DNA from: Podaxis mareebaensis
Lineage: Eukaryota; Basidiomycota; Agaricomycetes; Agaricales; Agaricaceae
Assembly: GCA_018524725.1 (NCBI GenBank)
Contig: JAEUWP010000515.1
Coordinates: 62,001 to 126,000, forward strand
DNA: 64,000 nucleotides
Direction: 5' to 3'
Translations under genes and position numbers: made by a program
Notes under the pieces: generated by a model
Told to the model about the DNA's origin: nothing
The model's database searches: none
The model's input: the letters and a program-made list of their open reading frames with translations, nothing else
Shown here: piece after piece, positions 26,501-37,458 of the stretch
How the letters are laid out: each line of letters starts with the position of its first letter
Numbering within the stretch: the stretch's first letter is position 1

Positions 26501-29500
26501 ACTCATGTCAACAATGGTATCCTCCAACGTCTTCTTGTCGCTAGCCCACGCAGCACGTTCGGTGTCGAAGGTCTTCTGTAACTCCTGGTATTTGGACTTG
26601 ACTTGTTCGAGTTCGTCTTGGAGGACTTGGAGCTTCTCCTCCAATGACTTCTTCTCAGCCTATAGATCGTTTGAGCATAGCACGGGATTGAACAGATGGA
26701 AGAAAGCTGACCTCATGCCGTGCGACTTGGGCTTCAGTTGAAGCTTTGTACTCGTCGAACGTGTTGCTGAGGTTGGATAACGCCTCTTCACTTGCTTTTG
26801 CAATCTCTTGGTATTGTTGCACGTGTTCCTTGGCACTGGCAAGGTCAACTTCGGCCACCTTAAGAGCAGATCTATCCAGTTGGATGTCGTTTAGGACAGA
26901 GATATCGGCAAGAGACCATGAAACGGACACAAACCTAAGCTCGGCAACCTCGGCCTCGAGCCGTTGTTCCTGGGACAAGCTCTCATCTGTGTTCTGCGGC
27001 ACTGCGACAGAAGAGCTAGAGACGCCAGTACGACGTTCATACACGGACAACTTCTCTTCATTACCCTGGAGCCGTTTGGTCAAATCTTCAACCTTTTCTT
27101 CGAGGTGCTTCTTAGTTGTCTCCGCCGCCACAAGGTTTTCGCGGTTGCGAGAGTACTCTTCAGCCTATTCCAAAAGTGAGTGTCCCGCGATGAGTAAGCA
27201 ACGAAAGTTGTGGTTCTAATCGACTTACAACTTTGTCAAGACGGGTTTGCAGATCCTTGAGATCAAGCTCCTTCTGCAATTGCAAGTTCCGTACAGTATC
27301 ACGTTCTTGGGTAAGTTGCGCACGGAGATCTTGTGTCTGGCCCTCGAGGAGTTGTAATTGACTTTCGAGACGACGGCGGTCATTCTCCCCAGATCTTTCA
27401 AGATCGTTGTGCATCTTCTGCACGTTGGCAATCAAGTCAGAGAGATGCGAACGATCTAGTGACAATGCCCGATTTTCTTCGAGGAGACGGTTTTGCGTAC
27501 CCTAAGAAGTCGAGTCAACCTTAACGGCAGGTATGCACGTATTTAAAGTAAAACGGACCTGCCAGATTTCCTTCTCGGCACGCAAGTTGGCATTCTCATT
27601 CCTAAGTTGCTCAATACGGCTAGTGGCATCTTGAAGGTCTTCTGTGAGGCGGTTGCATTCAATGTCGAGACGAGTCCATTGATCTTGGAGTTCGTTGTTG
27701 CGTTTGGTGAGGTTTTCCACCTCGCGATAACGGAGGTCGAGCTGGTCTTGGTGCATGCGGCTGCGTTCTGCAAAGAGTTGAGAACTTGGGTAACGAAACG
27801 AAGGAATAGAAGTCTCACCAGTCATATATTGAACCTTGGCCTCCGCCTTTGCAAGAGCAGCAGTCGCCGTTGTAGCTTCCCTCTGCGCTTTAACCAGGTC
27901 CTCCCTGAGCTTCAACGTATCCAATCCCATCTCCGTCCGATACGCCTCAAACTGACTCTGTACCTCGGCTAGCTCCTTAACTAGTTCATCTTGAGCGGCA
28001 CCAGCAGCACCGCTCTCAGCAGGACGAATACCACCTTCCATAGGCAACGCGACGGCACCCGTCTTCTCAGCACGAGCAACCATTGCCTTGAGAGCCTCGC
28101 GTTCCTTCATATAAGCCTGAACAACCTTCTCGTGATGCTTCTTCTCCCTCTCTAGTGTTGAAGCAAGCTCCTGGATGGCCTCGTGTGCCTCCTTGATTGC
28201 CTCGGCTTGCTCACGCTCCATCGCAGCCTTGTATTCCTGCTCCTCTCTCTCCAGCTTGGACCCCAGATCACGCACAACAGATAACAACTTCTGGTTTTGC
28301 GCCTGCAGCTCCCCAATATTCTTAAAGAGCACGAGACTATTGGTGATAACTTGGTCAACATTGACAGGTTCAGCGAGCTGCTCAAGATCCTCGTCGGCGG
28401 GAATTGTAGGATCATCGCGGCGCGCGATTTCTCGGAGGAGATTTTGAACTTGTCGTCCAAGGTCTTCTAACTGTTGTTGAAGAAGCTTGTTCTCGGAGGT
28501 GACCCTGCTGTACTTCTGTGACGTTTCCTGAGCGAGGCTGGCTTGGGCATCGCGTTCGGCGATGACTTGCGATAGTTGCTTGGCGAGCTCTGAGGCCTCG
28601 GTTTGTAGACGATAGTACTCGGCCCGTTGTTGCGAAAGGATGGGCGCCTGGAGAAAACGGTGAAATTATATGAAACCTGAAGTGATCATGACAACCTACG
28701 CGTTCTTGAATCTGGGCCAGGACGGACTGCAAAGTCCGGTCCATGTTATCGTACTCGATGACCTTTTTCGCGTAGTCCTCCTTGAGCTTGACGTAGTCGG
28801 TATAAACCTCAGTAAAGGTCTTCCCGCTCTTTTGCGTACGGCTCGCAATAGCAACAGTAGGGCTCAAACCAAGCATGCCATCATTGAAAGGATCGCCAGG
28901 GGTACCAGGAGTGCGCAAAGGAGTTCCAGGCAAGCTGGCGCGACCGGGAATCGGAAGGTCCCCACGACCCATACCCTCTATGACTGCCTCCAAGTTTTTC
29001 AGCCGCTTCTCAGCCTCCTCTCTACCCCTCCTCTCCTTCTCAATCTCATCCTTAAGCGCAGCCTCGCGCAACTCTGCCTTCTGACCAACACCAGCCCATT
29101 CATTTTCCAAGTTTTCAACAATCTCCTTGGCCTGCTTCTCTCGCTCCTCCATCATGGACACCAATCGCTTGAGTCCACTAGCCTCATTCGCGAACTTGGT
29201 TTCCTGTTCAGCTAGTTGACCAGTGAGGTCTTGAACCTTGGCCAGGGCTTGAGTTAGTTGGTGGGACTGAGCTGAGTGAGCAGAGTGAAGAGCTTTCAAA
29301 GAGGCCTGAGCGGATTCAGCGTCCTGAGAGGCGGAGTCACGTTCAGCCTGTAATTTGGCGAGTTCTGCATGTTTTGTGCGACGGTACTTGGTGAACTCCT
29401 CAATCTTCGCAGTGAGTTCGTCGCCATTGCGCTTAGCCTCTGCTTGTGCGAGTTCGAGTTGTTGAGTAAGGGTATCAATCTTGAACTATGAGAGAATAAG

Positions 29501-30278
29501 ACCCTGCTACTCGAGGAAAAAGTGTGCTAACAGACCTTATTGGATGTCTCAGCGGAACGAAGGTCCCGAATCTGGGTTTCCAGTTTTTGGTGTTCTTGCC
29601 GTGCGTCCTTGAGGTTGGCTCGCAGGGTAGTGACCTCCTCTGTTATATGGTGAGTAGTGATAAGATATGAAGGACCTACAGACGCACCAGCTCGCTGAGA
29701 ACTCTCTTCCTTCAGCCGACTTATCACGCTAACCAAGTCGCGTTTCTCCCGTTCAATATCCTCGACACGATGCTTCAAGGTCTCCGTTTCAGAGGAAGTT
29801 TGCGAACGAGAATTCTGCAGCTCGTTGATATCGTTTTGAAGCGTGACCTTGGCCGAAGCTGTGGAACGGTCAGTAAGCATCCATGGCACAAGACCTAAAA
29901 GAGAATAAACGTGCCAAGTTCGTCGCGCTCCACCTTCATCTTCCTGAGATCATCCTGTGCTGCCTCGAGCTGTGCTTCCATCTCCTTCATCCCAGTCTCC
30001 TTATCCTGCAGCGCCTGGTCCAACTCGACGTCCTTTCTCTCCGCCTCCGCATGCAAATTCTCCAACTCATGTTGAGCGGTCTCCAGCTCTGAGTTTTGCG
30101 CAAGTAAAAGCCGATATAGCGCAACAATAGCGTCAGGGGAGGGTGAAGTGATACTTGTGTCGGGGAGAAGACTCGAAAGTGCAGCGAGGTCTATGTCTTC
30201 TGGCATAAATATTGTGAGGGACTCTTCTGGCTGGGACACGCCCTCCTGGGCTTTGCGTTTCGTACGCGTTTTCATCAT
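23556..30278 (-). CDS. Nucleoporin TPR/Mlp1-Mlp2, nuclear basket coiled-coil protein
   Basis: Filament protein of the nuclear pore basket, with roles in mRNA quality control and chromatin tethering. About 1,940 residues in some 18 exons separated by about 17 introns of 48-60 nt. Recognised blocks: MPEDIDLAALSSLLPD near the start, KTFTEVYTDYVKLKEDYAKK, VITNSLVLFKNIGELQ, and SDLIANVQKMHNDLERSGE. Most of the length is heptad-rich coiled coil (many E/K/Q/A repeats). The C-terminal 200 residues switch to Ala/Pro/Thr-rich low complexity with RGRGG and basic motifs ANKRPREE and AKRLK that look like nuclear localisation signals. Two introns need GC donors (29914 and 24747). Start is MMKTRTKRKAQEG at 30278; an upstream in-frame ATG at 30332 is less typical. 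Diverges from the 89-aa gene across 173 bp. Confidence 0.93.
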
Positions 30279-30451
30279 TGCAGCCTGCCTTGAGTTGAGA
30301 CCTGAACTCGCTGTGGCAGACGGCGAGGTCAAGGATGGTAAGAGCTCGTTGCGCGCGCTTACCTACAATGGGTGCATCACACGTGTTGATTACGTCATCA
30401 CATTGTCTCCTCTTTGTGTTAACGAGGTCGAATTTGACGTACGAAGGCGAC
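30279..30451. promoter_or_regulatory. Compact divergent promoter (Mlp1-like / 89-aa gene)
   Basis: Only 173 bp separate the two start codons, so both promoters must share this space if the start choices are right. No TATA box is obvious, which fits housekeeping genes. Confidence 0.55.
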
Positions 30452-30778
30452 ATGGGCAAGAGTGCAAAAGTACACAAGCGTGTGGTACGTAGCCATTATT
30501 TTCGTGAGTATTACTCCCTGACGACGTATCATGTATTATAGCCGAAGAAGCTGAAATCCTCAGCTCAGTCATCCTCTCATTCTGCTTCGACAACAGTCCA
30601 AACTCAAGTGCAGAATGCACAAAAAAAAGCCACCCGCAAGAGTAGAGTTGCGAACGCAAAGGGCGGAAAGAGTGAAGGACCTGTTCTAGGGGGTGCAGAC
30701 TATGTCACTCTGATGTTAGGTGGTCGACGAAAGGCCCAGGAGGAGGCCGCAAAGCTTCCTCGTGAGGAGGATGCATGA
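30452..30778 (+). CDS. Small basic protein, 89 aa, unknown function
   Basis: Two exons, 30452-30484 and 30542-30778, with a 57-nt GT-AG intron. The protein begins MGKSAKVHKRVPKKLKSS, is Ser/Lys-rich in the middle and ends in a distinct segment GADYVTLMLGGRRKAQEEA. Lysine-rich composition suggests a nuclear or nucleolar protein; no domain name can be given. Support comes from a clean intron, a basic start typical of nucleolar proteins and the compact divergent arrangement with the Mlp1-like gene. The resemblance of its C terminus to small proteins of other mushrooms is an impression, not a checked result. Confidence 0.7.
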
Positions 30779-31488
30779 AAAAAAATTACCATGTGCTGAT
30801 CCGCGGTTTCGTTGGGACCGGCACCCTCATATAAGCTCCCATCTGGTCCACCCGCGTTCGATGCGAACAATCACATCCCCGATGGATCCATCTACCGAAA
30901 GTACTGAAATTCACTTCTTGAAGATCATATACCATCACCCAAAATATATCAGCCTCCTGCATCGTTCAACGTCTAGCCAGCGCCACCCGTTATCGGCACC
31001 CAACTTGCAATACTGTGATCATGCTTATTCATCACGAGCATGACGTTGTTGCTGGTAATCCTACAACACACCCTACATTACAAGGTTGGCGAAACCCGGG
31101 GAAACGCGCATCGGCCACCCGCCTCACTCCCAGTGCATGTACCCCTGAGTTACCGTTCTCTTCATGTTGCAGCAATCACTCTTAAATTCCGACCTGTTTT
31201 CTGATTTCTGGTGACCCCGCTTTAAAGTTCTCAGTCGCTTTCCAGCCCGAATTTTCTTGATGCAAAAAGGTGGCGCTTGGCATTAGCGGACTCGCAGAAT
31301 CCCTATCAGTAATACATACATGCGAATGCTAGGCTTGTCGACGCTTCTTTCGAATAACCAGGAACGCTTCGTTCGGGTCAAGGTCTTGTAACCTCCATTA
31401 CCTCGTGTGGATTTGAATGTGACGTCCACCGAAAAACTCAAGAAATCTCTTATACACTCGGGAACCATAGACATCAAGCCGGGTGGGA
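30779..31488. other. Intergenic before the duplicated block
   Basis: About 700 bp with no convincing gene. The 107-codon ORF at 30720-31043 overlaps the 89-aa gene in another frame and has no features. Confidence 0.55.
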
Positions 31489-31718
31489 ATTCGTCAAGAG
31501 CGATCCCCGAACTCGCGCAAAGTCCGTTTTCTATTGAACATAGGGGAGCGGTTTGTGTTGGTTTGATGGGCCCGTAGGTTGTCTTAACTCGTCATATTGG
31601 AACGCAGGATAGAGGTCTACATGTCGCACCGAATGGGTGCTTTACAATAGTCCGTCGTGGAATGTAAGTGCTGGATGGTCCCTTGTTACCACTTTGCCGT
31701 CTTATTCCCCCCACCCAG

Positions 31719-32284
31719 TTCACCGGAACGGTACCTCTCTACTGCGCTTGGAACGTTCCAGCCAACGACCATTTCTACATCGCGTCCGAATCTGAATTCA
31801 AAACTGCTATCGATAGGTTTGGCTACGTTGCTGAAAGAATCGAAGGCTATGTGTTCCCGAAGCAACAATGCGGGAAGTTTGACGAAAGCAGGCAGACCGT
31901 GAGGAACCCAAGGAAGCCTGTAATGTATCGCGGAAACAAACCATCCAGAGAACAGAAAGGTGTTGAGAAGGAAGATAAGATCGACTAACGAAGAAGCATC
32001 TTGGTGGTGACGGCGGTTGTGTACATTGTACTATCCGACATACATGGATCACGACGGTTCACTCATCGCGGTAATCCGACTTTGAACAGCGATTCAACAA
32101 TCTAGGCGACAGCGGAGGGAGTTGCTGGCTATGCGTACAATTTACCGCAATGCGGGGCTGTTCCACTCTCCCTCATGTACAGCGGGGGGCGACGGACCAC
32201 TCCTACACTACCAACGCTGCCTAACGGGACAATGCCGTTCGAAATTTGGGATATTCATATGACGGAGAGGGTATGTGCCATATG
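31719..32284 (+). pseudogene. Decayed DUF5648-repeat gene (alpha copy 1)
   Basis: One clear repeat is encoded at 31719-31880 (VPLYCAWNVPANDHFYIASE, FGYVAERIEGYVFPKQQCG). The frame then runs into a basic tail ending EKEDKID at 31988. About 210 nt later another repeat piece appears out of frame (GVAGYAYNLPQCGAVPLSL, then a C-terminal-like end near 32280). A plausible GT-AG intron (31664-31718) precedes the first repeat, but no signal-peptide exon was found upstream. The 106-codon ORF 31668-31988 could still be translated; decay is the simpler reading. Confidence 0.65.
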
Positions 32285-32411
32285 GGAATGGTTAGGGCAT
32301 GTTTACGCGTCTATCTTTATTTGTAAAAAGAATCTTGCGAATACCTAGGGGGGAAAAATCTGGGAAGCAACGACCACAGCACTATGGAGTGCCCGTTATT
32401 TGGATGAGGCC

Positions 32412-32470
32412 CCCCCCTTGCTCGGATGGTCACATCGATCACTGCTTCCCAGCCAGGCCTTTTTTGACTA
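32412..32470. repeat. Short dispersed repeat R, left part
   Basis: Shares tcggatggtcac and, about 18 nt further on, cttcccagccagg followed by a T run with 63286-63336. Lies between the alpha tail and beta block of unit 1. See the copy near 63.3 kb. Confidence 0.5.
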
Positions 32471-33066
32471 ATAATTCTCATCTCGTAGTGACTCCCTGAA
32501 ATCTGAATATTCACTAGAAGCCTGAAGGCGGCAATCTCTCAAAACTAGCGCTGACCCTCAGAGGTCAGGAGTGTGAGCGTCAGAAGGTGCATCACGAGGT
32601 ACCGAGTCGGGGCTTCAAGCTGCTTTCTGGCGACTTAAGGAATAAAGGGGCTAGGACTAAGATGGGATCAACGCGACGCGCACATTTTGTGTCCGTTTTC
32701 ATCTCTGAAATTAAATGGGGCCTTAGAATCTCCCTTGCAGCCCTATCAATCGTTGCGACGAGATGTGCTCGGACATAGGCTGAGTTGGCTCGCTGCGAAT
32801 CAAAGACTTGTTGTATTTATTTCGATCATTCACCATTTCCGTCGACAGAATTGAAATGCAAAGGTTCTAATAGCTCCTTGTTGTTATTTCTTATGGGGTG
32901 ACCTGAAATCCCTAGAAGCGGTTATGAGCTTTGCCTGGCATCGACATCTTTTGTAGAACTCTCCAGAGAACACGTAAGCCAGCGCAACATACTTAGTGTC
33001 ACTACAGCATGTCAGAAATTCGCCCATTCCACTTCCATGTTTCCCAAAATCGGCGATGCTCAGAGC

Positions 33067-33072
33067 ATATAA
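33067..33072 (+). promoter_or_regulatory. TATA-like box of the first DUF5648 gene
   Basis: ATATAA at 33067-33072 lies about 45 bp before the ATG and is kept in position in the duplicate (TATATAAA at 38750). The whole upstream region, including cagcatgtcagaaattcg, is conserved between the copies, so promoter and gene were duplicated together. Confidence 0.6.
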
Positions 33073-33116
33073 GCATTGGAAAATGGCGAGGGTAATATTC
33101 AGCAGACCTACCAGTC

Positions 33117-33761
33117 ATGCGATCCACTACTTCTCTCATTGCTCTCTCCTTCGCATCTGCTATCCTGGCTATCCCTCAGGGTGCCAAGGAGTCAGATGAT
33201 GGAAAATACTACCACTATACTGGACATCACAAGCCAGTTAGTCCCAGACAATTGTATCATCAGCCAGAGTACAACGTACTGACCAAGACATTGGTGTATT
33301 TAGCCCGTCCCCGCTTGTGCGCCTCGCTCGCAGGCAGTCCCATTGCCTATAGTCCATCTATCGGGGATCATTTCTACACCACCAATGTTCAAGAGATGGA
33401 TAATGCTGTCAACGCACTGGGCTATCAACGTGAAGGCTCTCCCGGCCGCGTTTTCCCCACTCAAGTGAAAGACACTGTCCCATTGTACCGTGTTTACCGA
33501 CGCCCTCCGGTTTATGACCATTTCTATACCACCAACGAGCAAGAGATGAACAACGCTGTTCAGATGTTGAACTACAGCCGAGAAGGAATTGCGGGTTATG
33601 TGTACCCTGAAGCCAAATGTGGTGCCATCCCGCTCTATCGCATGTATAACCTGCAGATTACGGATCACTTCTACACCAGTGATGCCGCTGAACGCGACAA
33701 CGCGGTTAATGGGTTGGGATATGCAAACGAAGGAATCACGGGATACACCTTGCCTGCTTGA
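33117..33761 (+). CDS. Secreted DUF5648-repeat protein, copy A (214 aa if unspliced)
   Basis: Begins with signal peptide MRSTTSLIALSFASAILA. It carries two full and one truncated DUF5648 repeat, with the signature DHFYTTN, EMNNAV, REGIAGYVYPEAKCGAIPLYR and DHFYTSDAAERDNAV; it ends at 33761. The paralogue at 38805 has an intron after codon 40. The same GTTAGT donor and a TAG acceptor exist here (33237-33303, 67 nt), but copy A lacks 7 nt (ctccgcg in the paralogue) just downstream. Spliced, the frame breaks inside repeat 1; with the intron kept, the ORF is open for 214 codons. So either the intron is now coding or the gene is dying. Function of DUF5648 is unknown. Confidence 0.72.
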   Translation: MRSTTSLIALSFASAILAIPQGAKESDDGKYYHYTGHHKPVSPRQLYHQPEYNVLTKTLVYLARPRLCASLAGSPIAYSPSIGDHFYTTNVQEMDNAVNALGYQREGSPGRVFPTQVKDTVPLYRVYRRPPVYDHFYTTNEQEMNNAVQMLNYSREGIAGYVYPEAKCGAIPLYRMYNLQITDHFYTSDAAERDNAVNGLGYANEGITGYTLPA

Positions 33762-34312
33762 ATTCTCACGGATCTCATACCGATTGTCGTGTATTTCAGT
33801 TGTATCACAACCGAAGTTCTATTTTGTATATGTCGAATGTATGAACTATGGCGGTCCGTTTGTATGCGCATTTTTGCTGACAGTGATGGTGCAATCCTTA
33901 TACCACACGCTGGAATGAAGCAAGGGTATACAGTTGAGAACGAGAACTTTTTGCATCCTGGGCTACGAGGTGAATGTTACTTCGCCAACTCAGTAGGATT
34001 TTAACTTACCTCCCAGCCCTTGTTGGCTAGTTGCCGTTCCTAACATGAATAGTAAGGTCCCTTAGCACCGAAAGTGGATTGGACAAATTCGTCAAGAGCG
34101 GTCCCCGAATTCGCGCAAAGTCCGTTTTGTATTGAACGCAGGGAAGCGGTTTATGCTAGTTTGATGGGCCCGTAGGCTGTCTTAACTCGTCATATTGGAA
34201 TGCAGGATATAGGTCTATATGTTGCATCGAACGGGTCTAATAGTCTGTCCTGGAATGTAAGTGCTGGATGGCGCCCCTGTTACCACTTTGTCATCTTATT
34301 TCCCCCACGCAG

Positions 34313-34581
34313 ATCACCGGGCGGTACCTCTCTACTGCGCTTGGAACGGTCCAGTCAACGACCATTCCTACATCACATCCGAATCCGAATTCAAAACTGC
34401 TATCGATAGATTTGGCTACGTTGCTGAAAGAGTCGAAGGCCACGTGTTCCCGGAGCAGCAATGCGGGGAGATCGACGAAAGCAGGCAGACCGCGAGGGAC
34501 CCAAGGAAGCCTGTAATGTGTCACGGGAACAAGCCGTCCAGAGAACGGAAAGATGTTGAGAAGGAAGACAAGATCGACTAA
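34313..34581 (+). pseudogene. Decayed DUF5648-repeat gene (alpha copy 2)
   Basis: Duplicate of the relic at 31719, with one repeat (VPLYCAWNGPVNDHSYITSE, FGYVAERVEGHVFPEQQCG) and the same basic tail ending EKEDKID. Relative to copy 1 it has lost one nt just before VPLY, so the intron-based model used there would frameshift here; an ORF without splicing runs 34261-34581. No signal peptide is joined. Confidence 0.62.
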
Positions 34582-34690
34582 CGAAAATGCATCTTGGTGG
34601 TGACGGCGGCTGTGCACATTGTACTATCCGACATACATGGATCACGACGGTTTACTCATCGTGATAATCCAGGTCTTTGACCAGCGATTC

Positions 34691-35938
34691 TGAGTTCCGA
34701 GAAAGACGTAGTTTTGGGTGGTTACATGTATCACAGTTTCCAGTCCGGAAGATGTACCGTTACGCCATTCAGGGTGGAGAAAATGAATCCAAGCTCTCCT
34801 GCGAAGTTATAGCCAGAGCGCTGGTTAGTCAAATGTCAAGTTTTGCCAGCGAAGTGTGTTGTCCAAGATTTCAGATCAAAATAGTCATGGTAGCTGATAC
34901 GAATCATGTACGAATCATGTACTGGAAGCGTTTGTCTTCCGATAACTGTTGAGAAAGCTGGTGTTGAGTGGATGGTTCGACCGTGACAAAGTTACGCGTC
35001 AAATCATGTGATGGTGTACTGGTGACCCTGAGCGTTTACCATGAAGGACTTGTTTGCCAATTTACTCTGATGAACTTGCCTGGCCCCCATCTTTCTCGCT
35101 CTTTCTACTCATTTTTCTCCACTTAAATGGCCGTTGAAATGTGGGTGTAGTATCGAAAGGCCACCTAGAATCATTCCATGGCGTGATTGCCGGCACACCG
35201 CAGTCGGAGTAACATGGACTTCGTATGAGCCCAGTTTCACAACTGAAAGATCCTCAAGGTGTCAATTCCATATCTTCCGGACCATTCCCGCGGTGTCTCC
35301 TGGCATTCTTGGTCTTTATCCTCCCCCGAGCCTGGAAATGTCCTCGGATTTTCTAGTCGGTATTCCTGAGTTTTCTATAAATATGTCTCCCGGCTGGCGC
35401 AGTTCATGTCATTGATGGACCAAGATACGTGTTTCAGCCCACCGATCTGCTCGATGGCGCTCGCCGTAGTCCCGAAGTTAGCGCTGAAGTGGTGAACCCT
35501 CCATCCACTGACACGTATAAATCGCGATTATCCCTCGGCCTTCAATGTCTCGGAACTTACTGTTGATTATTACGGGCTTCGGACAAGGTGTACATTTACG
35601 TGGACCAAGAGTTCACGCATTCACGACCACTATGTAGAAATCCAAATTTTTGCTCATTCAGCCAGGATCCATCATAACTTTTGTCAAACTTTTTTCTCGG
35701 CAAGATTTGGTGGAAGATCATTGCGATCGCAAGGCATTCGCAAGAACCCCTTAGCTGTCGCTGAAGTGATGGCGACGCACCAACTTTTGTTTCCGAAGCA
35801 CATGGACACCGGTGGAGCAGAAGTAGGAATGAAACTTGCAGGAGTTGCTTCATGTTCCACGACATACAGGATGCTCTGGTTCTGTGAGTATTTAACCTGA
35901 GCCGAACATTAAACTTTTCACTCACAACCCAGTCCAGC
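34691..35938. other. Intergenic within the unit-2 insertion
   Basis: 1.25 kb between the alpha relic and the polyproline DUF5648 gene. No recognisable gene; short ORFs only. Confidence 0.55.
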
Positions 35939-36951
35939 ATGCGTTTCAAGCTTTCTCTCGTTTCTCTCTACTTGGCGTCCGTTGCGGTAGCCACTGCTGT
36001 GCCCAACAGTAACCCGTACCATGGTGGATATGGCACTTCCGGGGCCAGTTCTACCAGTACTACTACTCAAGCGGAGCCTCACTCGTCTGCGACTGTCTAC
36101 CCGGGACCTCAGTCTTCTGGTACCTCCCATGGAGGATCTCAAACCGCTGGCTCTTCTGTTGGAGGACACCAGTCTTCCAGTGTTCCTCGTGGCACGGGCA
36201 CCTCCGGTGGGGAAGGGGCTTGCGCTACGACTACAGTCACTGTAACATTTGAGCCAGTGACAACGACTAAGCCGGTGGCCACCCCTCCTCCACCTTCCCA
36301 TTCGCCTCCTCCTCCTCCTCCTCCTCCTCCTCCTCCTCCTCCTCCTCCTCCTCCTCCTCCTCCTCCACCACCACCACCTCCTCCTCCTCCTCCCCCGCCG
36401 CCGCCGCCGCCGCCTCCGCCACCACCACCACCACCACCAGTGAGTTTCGATAACCTACCGAGAAGACAAACCTATTCATTCATCACACTTTCTAGCCCGA
36501 TCCATGTGCGCAGGCTCGTGCACAGGCAGTTCCTTTACTGCGTGCATACAATGCTGCATGGACTGATCACTTTTACACCCCCGGTGCTCAAGACATGAAC
36601 AACGCCATTGCGTTGGGATACAGCCCTGAAGGTTCTCCCGGTCTTGTCTTTGCCAATCAAGTCCCAGGGTCGACCCCCTTCTTCCGCGCTGTCAATGACC
36701 AATGGCATGACCACTTCTACACTGCCTCTCCGCCCGACCTGGCTGTTGCTGTTGGACAGCTCGGATACCACCAGGAGAACAATGCGGGCTTCTTGTATCC
36801 CGCTCCTCAGTGTGGAGCTATTCCACTCTTCCGCTTGGTCAATGACCAGGTACATGACCATTTCTATACGTCTTCTCCTGCAGAAAGGGATGGTGCTGCT
36901 GGTGCAGGGTATCATTATGAAGGCATTGCTGGGTATATTTTACCTAACTGA
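35939..36951 (+). CDS. Secreted polyproline-linked DUF5648-repeat protein, 318 aa
   Basis: Exons 35939-36439 and 36496-36951 with a 56-nt GT-AG intron placed, as in the paralogue at 38805, just before the repeat region. Signal peptide MRFKLSLVSLYLASVAVATA is followed by a Ser/Thr/Gly-rich part (likely O-glycosylated), then 45 straight prolines (36305-36439). The second exon encodes three DUF5648 repeats: VPLLRAYNAAWTDHFYTPG, FFRAVNDQWHDHFYTASPP and IPLFRLVNDQVHDHFYTSSP, ending EGIAGYILPN. The layout suggests a wall- or matrix-associated protein with the repeat domain held out on a stiff linker. That use is inference; the domain itself has no known function. Confidence 0.88.
36305..36439 (+). 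repeat. CCN microsatellite encoding 45 consecutive prolines
   Basis: 135 nt in which every codon is CCN: a long CCT run, short CCA, CCT, CCC and CCG/CCT stretches, then a CCA run ending at the splice donor. Mixed codons suggest repeat growth followed by silent change, with selection to keep proline. The tract length is probably variable between strains. Confidence 0.95.
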
Positions 36952-37458
36952 CCAATAGGTAGCTTATTCATCAGGTAGTCTACCGTTATGGACAGTAGTT
37001 ATTTTCTTGGACTCTTTTGTGATTTGTAGTGTTTCGCTCTCTAGTTAACATGTTCCGATGCTTCTTGAGCAATATTTGCCAGCGGCGGCACCCAATATGT
37101 GCGCAGGATGGCGTTCCGGGACAGGAACTCATCTGTCATGATGGGATTATATGCGGAGACCCATTCCAAATATTTGCTCTGATCGGCCAGCCTGACATAC
37201 TTGAGTCTACTGGATTGATTTCGATATGCTTTTTGATGTCTTTGCTGCCACAACAGACCCCAGTGCTTAGTATCAGGATATATGCAGTATATGCATTTGT
37301 ACATCCCTAAGGTTCAAGCTCAACCCCGATCACTTCAGAATTATGTGTCTTCTTCCCTTTGTTCACTCTGCTGTCTTCGTCGCGCCCACCCATGCGGGTA
37401 CGACCAGCTTCCCACACCAGTTCGCGCTCTGACAGACTGAATTACACATTCCTTAGGC
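36952..37458. other. Intergenic
   Basis: About 500 bp between the polyproline DUF5648 gene and the relic downstream; no feature seen. Confidence 0.5.

Larger units (their letters stand above)
31489..34086. repeat. Segmental duplication, unit 1
   Basis: First copy of a tandem duplicated segment. Block alpha (31489-32096) matches 34087-34690 closely, starting at attcgtcaagagcg and ending near cagcgattc. A tail (about 32097-32310) matches 37709-37915. Block beta (32496-34086) matches 38211-39770, from ctgaaatctgaatattcact to aaagtggattgga. Beta contains the secreted DUF5648 gene at 33117, alpha a decayed relative. Unit 2 begins directly at 34087, so the copies are head to tail. Confidence 0.88.

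Noticed and set aside
36300..36440. Possible CRISPR-like or satellite array
   Set aside because: The only strongly periodic sequence is the coding CCN microsatellite; no spacers or regular repeats of CRISPR type exist, as expected for a fungus.
36267..36479. Polyglutamate ORF on the minus strand
   Set aside because: Reverse complement of the CCN polyproline tract; no start context or continuation.
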